Part shown: positions 57,901 through 64,000 of the stretch, piece after piece
Numbering within the stretch: position 1 is the stretch's first letter
Layout of the letters: each line of letters starts with the position of its first letter
Source of the DNA: JBKQVT01 sp963804825
GTDB taxonomy: Bacteria > Planctomycetota > Planctomycetia > Pirellulales > Thermoguttaceae
DNA: 64,000 nt
Direction: 5' to 3'
Assembly: GCA_963804825.1 (NCBI GenBank)
Contig: CAWDRV010000006.1
Location: 794,521 to 858,520 of the forward strand
Notes under the pieces: generated by a model
What the model saw: only the letters and a program-made list of their open reading frames with translations
Database searches by the model: none
What the model was told of the DNA's origin: nothing
Program-made: the position numbers and the translations under genes

Positions 57901-60900
57901 GGGTCAGCGTGCCGGCGCCCGCCTTGGTCAGGCTGTAGCCGCTGCCGCTGATGACGCCGCCGACGGTGAGGTTACCCGACGCGACCGTGACCGTGCGGCT
58001 GCTGGACATCGTGACATTGCCGGTGCCGAGATTGAGGTCGTTGCCGCCGGCGAAGGTAAAGTTGCCGTTCCAGTTTTGCGCGTTGTTGCTGGAAAGGGTG
58101 ACCGCCGCGCCGCTGGTGTTGCCGATCGTGCCGCCGGAGATGGTCAACGTCCCGGTGCCCAGGGCGGAGGCGTTGTTGAGGTCGAGTTGGCCGGAGGACA
58201 GGGTCGTGCCGCCGCTGTAAGTATCGGCGCCGGCGAGGATCAGGGTGCCGGCCCCGCTGACAGTGAGCGACTTGCCCGCGCCGCCGTCGCCGATGGCGCC
58301 GGAGACCGTCAGGCTTGCACCGGAAGCGGCACTCACGCTCACGTTGTCCAAGAATGTCACCGGCACGGCGATCGTCTGGCTGCCGCCGCTGACGCTCACC
58401 GGCACCGTGCTGCCGCTGTTGGCCAGCATCAGTGTGCTCGTGGTGTCGCCAGTTGTGCGACTGAGGGTGTAGCTGCCGCCGCCGGTGGTGTTCAGCGTCA
58501 GGCCACCCAGCCCGCGGGCGCCGTCGAGCGTCACGGTCGCCGCCGTCGAGCCGATGGCCGTGCCGAACGTGGCCGTGTCGCCGATATAAACCGGGATTTT
58601 GCCGCCCTGCCAGTCCCCGGCCGTGCCCCAGCTTCCGCCGCCCGAGCCGCTCCATGTGCCGCTGACGCCCGCCGCGCTGCCGACGCTGAGGTCGAGGCTG
58701 CCGCTGCCGACGCTGAAGACGTAGGTGTGCCGGCCCAGCAAGGGGTTGCTGCTGCCGACCGTCCAGCCGCTGAAGCTGCTGGAACTGTTGGTGAGCGAAC
58801 CGTACGTGGCCAAGACATACGTGCCGTTGCCCCAACTGGCCCCAGGGCTGACGGTCAAGGTCAAGGCGGTCCTCAGCGTCAGGCTGCCGCTAATGCTGAG
58901 CCGGCTGTCGGTGGCCGTGCCGCTGCCGAGCGTATAGCTCAACACGCTGCTGGCAGCCAGACTCAATGAACTGGCCGTCAGCGTGCCGTTGCCGCCAAAG
59001 CCCGGGGCGACCGTGCCCAGGGAATTCACGGTCACGCCGCCCACCCTGCCGGTGCCGCTCAGGACGCCCGGGCTGGTGACGGTCACGCTGCTGCTGGTGC
59101 TGAGCGAGCCGGTGACCGCCAAATTGCCGCCGTTGATCGTGGTGGCGCCGGTGTAGGTGTTGGAGCCGGTGAGGACTTGCGTCCCCGCGGCCGTCTTCAC
59201 CACGCTGCCGCTGCCGCTGATCACGCCGGCGTAGGTCTGGGCGTAGGGGTTGGCAAATGTCAGGTGGGCGCTGTCGCTGATATTGCCGGCAACGGAGCCG
59301 TTGTTGCTCGTGCCGTCGCCCAGTTGCAGCGTGCCGCTGCTGATCGTGGTGCCGCCGGTGTACGTGTCGGAGCCGCTGAGGACGAGCGTGCCGGTGCCGG
59401 CCTTGGTGGGGCTGCCCGGCCCCGACAGGACGCCCCGAGAGGTCGTGCCCTGGTGTTGCCGCCCACGCTGAGCGATACGCGCCGGCGCCGGCAAGGTTGT
59501 CGATGTTCCCGCTGCCGCTGAGCCCGCCCACGTTGTAGGTGCTGCTGGTGGCCAGGGCCAGGCCGCCGGCGACGTTCATCACGACCGCTGCTGTTCTGCA
59601 ACGCGTTGGCGTTGGCAAGCTCCAGCACGCTGCCGCTGATCGTCGTGCCATGTACACGTTGGCGCCGGAGAACACTTCGGTGCCGGGGCCGAGCATGGTC
59701 ACATTGCCGGTGCCGCTGATCGTGCCGGCGTAGGTCTGGGCGCTGGGGTTGGCGAACGCCAGGCAGGCGTTGTCGGTGGCGCTGCCGGCAATCGAGCCGT
59801 TGTAGCTGGCGCCGTCGCCGAGTTGCAGCGTGCCGGCGCTGATCGTGGTGCCGCCGGTATAGGTTTCGGAGCCGGTGAGCGTCAGCGTGCCGGTGCCGGC
59901 CTTGGTGAGGCCGCCCAGCCCCGCCAGGACGCCGGAGTAGGTCGTGCTCTGATTGTTGCCGCCGACGCTGAGGATGGCGCCGCCGCTGCCGGCCGCGGTC
60001 AGGGAGATGTTGCCGCTGCCGCTGAGTCCGCCCACGTTGTACGTGCTGCTGGTGGCCAGGGCCAGGCCGTTGTTGACGTTCACCACGACCGTGCTGTTCT
60101 CGCACCGCGTTGGCGTTGGCAAGCTCCAGCACCCCGCCGTTGATCGTGGTCGTGCCATGATACACGTTGGTGCCGGAGAACGCTTCGGTGCCGTGCCGGT
60201 CTTGATCACGAAGATGGTATTCGCCTGGTCGCTGATCTGGCCGCTCCACGTGCCGGAGCCGTTGTTCACGCCGATGGTCAAGTAATTATTGATGCCGTAG
60301 CCGTCGTCGTCGTTGAATTGGCCGCTGCCCGTCAGGGCGTCGATATAGACCGGGTTGCCCCGCCACATGTCGAACCACCCGTTGGGTCCGAGGTTCATCG
60401 AGGCCTTGTTGTTGGTCCAGTCCGGCCGCCCCAGGCGCCATTGCGGAGCAGGCCATTTTCGATATCGATCGTCCCGCCGGTCATCTGGAAGCTGACGGAA
60501 CTGTTGTACGTCTCAAAAGCCAGGATGCCGGGCCCGGTCTTGCGGAAGACGCCGTTGCCGGTGATGATCGTCCCGGCCTGCGTGCCCAGGGAGCCATGGC
60601 TGAGCGGGCTGGCGCCGGTCGCGTTGGCAAACGTCTGTCGCCCCAGCCGCCGTCGTCGTCGCCATGATACGGGTCGGTGTCATCGACATAAAACTCCAGC
60701 ACGGCCCCGGACCCGACGCTGAGGGTGTTGGCCGTGAGGAAAAACCCAGCCCCAGCCGAAAAGCCGGCTTGCAGCCATGGAAGTCGTGCCGGGGCCGCCG
60801 GTCCAGGCGTTGACCACTTGGAGCGTGCCGCTGGTGACGTTGACGTTGCCGTTGAAGCTGATCGCCGGTGCCGGACAGCGCCATGCGCCCCGGCGCCGAT

Positions 60901-63900
60901 CTTCGTCAGGTTGCCGCTGCCGGTGAGGCTGTTGGCGAATGTCTGGACGGCCGGGTTGGCAAAGATCAAGCTGCCGGTGTTGACCATGATGCCGCTCGCC
61001 ACCGAGCCGTTGTGGCTCGTGCCGTCGCCCAATTGCAGCCTGCCGCTGCCGACCGTCGTGCCGCCGGTGTACGTGTTCGAGCCGGTCAGGATCAACGTGC
61101 CCGCCCCGCCGACGGAAAGGCTGCCGGCCGATGCGGTCGATGCATCGGCGATGACGCCCGCGTAAGTCAGCGTATCGGTCGAGGACGTGACGACGATCGA
61201 GGCGGCGGACCCCAGTCCGATCCCACGGTTGGCCGCCAGCGTGACCGTGCCGCTCGTTTGCAGCGCCCCGCCGCTATGGATGACCAACTGGTTGGCCGTC
61301 GCAGACGACGGCGCCGTACCGAGATTGTAGTCGTTGGTGATCGACAGCACGCCGCTGTTGATCGTCGTCGCGCCGGTGTAACTGCTCGATGCGGCCAGCG
61401 CAAGCGTCCCGCTGCCCAATTGAAGCACCCCGCCGCTACCGCTGACGGCCCGGCTGAACGTGTACGCGTCGGAACGGTCGAAGGCCAACGTGCCGTTGTC
61501 GGTCACGCCGCCGGTGCCGCTGATTGAGCCCGCACCATCGCCGGCGCCGATCTGCAACGTGCCGCCGCTGATCGTCGTCGCGCCCGTGTAGATGTTCGAG
61601 CCGGTCAGAGACCAGCGTGCCCGGGCCGAGCATGGTCACGGCGCCGCTGCCGCTGATCGCCGGGCCGAAAGTGTACGTGCCGGAACGATTGAAGGCCAGC
61701 GTGGCGTTGTCGGTCACGCCGGCGGTGCCGTTGATCGAGCCGGTGAGGCCGCCGGCGCCGATTTGCAGCGTGCCGCCGCTCACCGTCGTCGCGCCGGTGT
61801 AGGCGTCGGCCCCGGTCAGGAGCAACGTGCCGCTGCCGCTGACGGAAAGCGTTCGGCCCGGGACCCATTCGCCCATCGAGCCGGAAATCGTCAGCCTCGC
61901 GCCGGCCGAGCCGCTGAAGCTCAAATTGTCGGCCAGGTCCACCGCCGCGCTGATCGTGTCGCTGCCGCTTGTGACGCTCAGCGGCACGGCGGTGCCGCCG
62001 TCGTCCAGGGTGAGGATGCCGCCGGTCCCGGCGGTGATCGTGTAATTGCCGTTGCCCGTGCTGCTGAAGGTGAGGCCGCTCAGCGTGCGATTGGCGTCCA
62101 GGGTGATCGTGGCGGCGCCGCTGCCGATGGCCGTGCCGAACGTGGCCGTGTCGGTCAGGTTGGTGGGAACGTGGCTGCTCAGCCAGTTGCCCGAAGTGCC
62201 CCAGCTTCCGCCCGTCGTGGCGGTCCATGAACCGGCGTAGGCGTTGGCGGCGGCCACGATCATGTCGAGGCTGCCGCTGCCGAGCGTGAAGCTGTAAATG
62301 TGGCTGCCCAGGCCCGTGCCTCGAACCACCCAGCCGGTGAAAGCGCTGGAATTGTTCGTGGCCGTGCCGCCGTACGTGGCCAGGACATAGGTGCCACTGG
62401 TGGCCCAACTGCTGCCCGGCGTGACGTTGGTGATCACGTTCACCGGGATCGTCAGGCCGCCGGTGATTGCGAGCCGGCTGTTGGTCCCGCCGAGCGTATA
62501 GGCCAGGTCGCTGCCGGCATTGAGGTTCACGGACGCGGCGGACAACGTGCCGCCGCTTAAGCCCGGCGAGAGCGTGCCGGCGGCCGCCACCGTGACGCCG
62601 CCGACGCTGCCGGTGCCGCTGAGCGTGGCCGCGGCGTTGACGTTGACCGAGCCGCCGGTCAAAAGCGAGCCGTTGACCGCCAAGTTGCCGGCGTTCAGCG
62701 TCGTGGGGCCGTTGTAGGTGTCGCTGCCGGTGAGCGTCAACGTGCCGGCGCCGATTTTCGTCATCGCGCCGCTGCCGCTGATCGCGCCGCTATAAGTCTG
62801 CGCGGCGGGATTGGCGAAGATCAGCGTCGCGTTGTCGGTGATGTTGCCGGTGAACGGAGCCGTTACTGCTCGCGCCGTCGCCAAGTTCGAGTGCCCCGCT
62901 GGTGATCGTGGTCCCGCTCGAGTACGTGTTGGCTGGCGGTCAGGACGACCGTTCCGGGGCCGGTGATTGCCAGGCTTCGGCTGCCGGTCAGGGCCGACGC
63001 GAAGGTCAACGTGCCCCCGCCGCCGCCCAGTCGATACGTGGTTCCCGCGGGCGTGAGGGCGCCGCTGTAGGTGGCCGCCCCGCTGGCGCCCAACGAGAGG
63101 CTTGTATAGCCGCTCATGGAGATCGTTTCGCTGCTGGTCCCGGTCAAGGCCAAGGCCCCGGCGGAGGCCGTGTTAAGGTCGTTGCTGCCCAACCAGCCGG
63201 TCACGGTGGTGTACGCGCCGCCGACCAGGACCGCGCCGCCGCTGTTGATGCTGATGGTGCCGGTGTTGCTGGGCAGGGCCGCGGCGCCGGTGAAATCCAG
63301 CAGGCCGCTGTTGACCTGGGTGCTGCCGGTGAAAGCATTCGTTCCGGAGAGGACGACGGTGCCGAGGCCGCCCGTGGCGAGTGTGCCGCTGCCGCTGATC
63401 GTGCCGCCGTAGCTGGCCGTGGCGCCGCTGGCCGGCGAGGTTGAGAATGCCGGCGTTGATCGTGATGGCGCTTGCGTAGTTGCTCGGTCCGCAGATGGAC
63501 AGCGTGCCGGCGCCGTTTTTGACCAAGTTGCCGGCCGCGGTGCCCTCGCTGTTGATGACCCCGCCGCCGTCGATCACGCCGCCGACGTACGTGTTGCCCG
63601 CGCCGTCGATGGTCAGCGTGCTGATGATCGTGTGCACGTCGCCGTTGATGGTTAATGTTCTGCCGGCGGCAGTCGTCCAGGTTTGCGGGGCCCCGACGGT
63701 GACGGGGGCGTTGATGGTGAACGAATTGTTGGCGGTGATGCCGCCGGCGGTGACGGTCAGCGAGCCGCCGGAGAGCGAGTAGCCGGTGCCGCTGACGGTG
63801 ATCGCATGGGCGATGGCGGTGCCATTGATGGTGATGGCGCGATTCGTCCCGGTGTTGTCGAAGATGGCCCCGACCTCCTGGTTGACCCAGGTGAAGGCGG

Positions 63901-64000
63901 TGCCGTTGATGGCCCAGTTGTTGGTGGTGCTGGTGTCCCAGGTGCTGCCGTTGCTGCCGGTCCAGGTGGCCACCGCGTCGGCGCCGGCGTGATAGTTGGC
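54941..64000 (-). CDS. Giant PEP-CTERM autotransporter-repeat protein, several frameshifts, runs off the right edge
   Basis: More than 9 kb on the minus strand encodes one repeat protein of at least 3000 residues; the N-terminus lies outside. The start of the visible part (ATWTGSNGSTWDTSTTNNW) and the whole body are autotransporter-associated strand repeats, e.g. LTKAGAGTLTLAGSNTYSGG and KTAAGTQVLTGSNTYTG, with intercalated SGTWSGSGGGSWGTAGDW modules. It ends PEPSTFVLLGVAAIGLIGYV then WRRRKRLSV, a PEP-CTERM tag. Frame changes occur near 59440-59480, 59585, 59655, 60100, 60190, 60430-60530, 60870, 61600 and 62860. The repetitive GC-rich DNA makes collapse or indels in assembly likely. Role: probably a surface adhesin or matrix fibre. 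Confidence 0.85.

Overview
The window reads as chromosome of a GC-rich planctomycete, most like the Pirellulales. The basis is gene content: two very long secreted proteins with autotransporter-type beta-strand repeats and PEP-CTERM tails, two lipoprotein sulfatases, a cytochrome c/TPR protein, futalosine-pathway menaquinone genes, a BamA protein and a FadL-like porin. No rRNA gene is present, so the placement is inferred.

Layout. 0-0.4 kb: tail of an IS4-type transposase. 0.5-5.7 kb: ABC exporter (permease fused to a CPBP protease, plus ATPase), then mqnA-mqnC. 5.8-7.5 kb: restriction-modification island with a BglII-like endonuclease, an MT-A70 methyltransferase and a small ribbon-helix-helix-like protein. 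7.8-27.8 kb: mostly housekeeping (AAA+ ATPase, alpha/beta hydrolase, bamA, dnaB, class V aminotransferase, zinc-ribbon protein, M32 carboxypeptidase, PIG-L deacetylase, trmL, secreted GH31 enzyme, initiator tRNA, ACT protein). 27.8-48.9 kb: accessory region mixing intact carbohydrate or sulfate-ester genes (LamG protein, sulfatases, MFS sugar porter, FadL, cytochrome/TPR, RidA) with transposase pieces and debris of a conserved cassette. 48.9-64 kb: two PEP-CTERM repeat proteins separated by a PEP-CTERM remnant and a secreted thioredoxin; the second runs off the right edge.

The most unusual content is the dispersed cassette: the 3' part of a DUF1257 gene plus a whole DUF2997 gene (28.2-28.5 kb), the 5' part of a Ycf46-like AAA gene cut off beside a transposase fragment (31.3-32.0 kb), and at 46.1-48.8 kb a run of small plus-strand genes including a beta-grasp ubiquitin-like protein, an E1/ThiF-like enzyme, a possible clamp-like fragment and a small membrane protein. 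I suggest, as inference, that these are pieces of one ancestral ubiquitin-like/AAA locus being dismantled by transposons and deletions.

Many otherwise convincing genes are split by single-base frame changes, often in short runs of G, C or A. This fits consensus errors at least as well as real pseudogenes. I give such genes their whole span and say where the frame changes.
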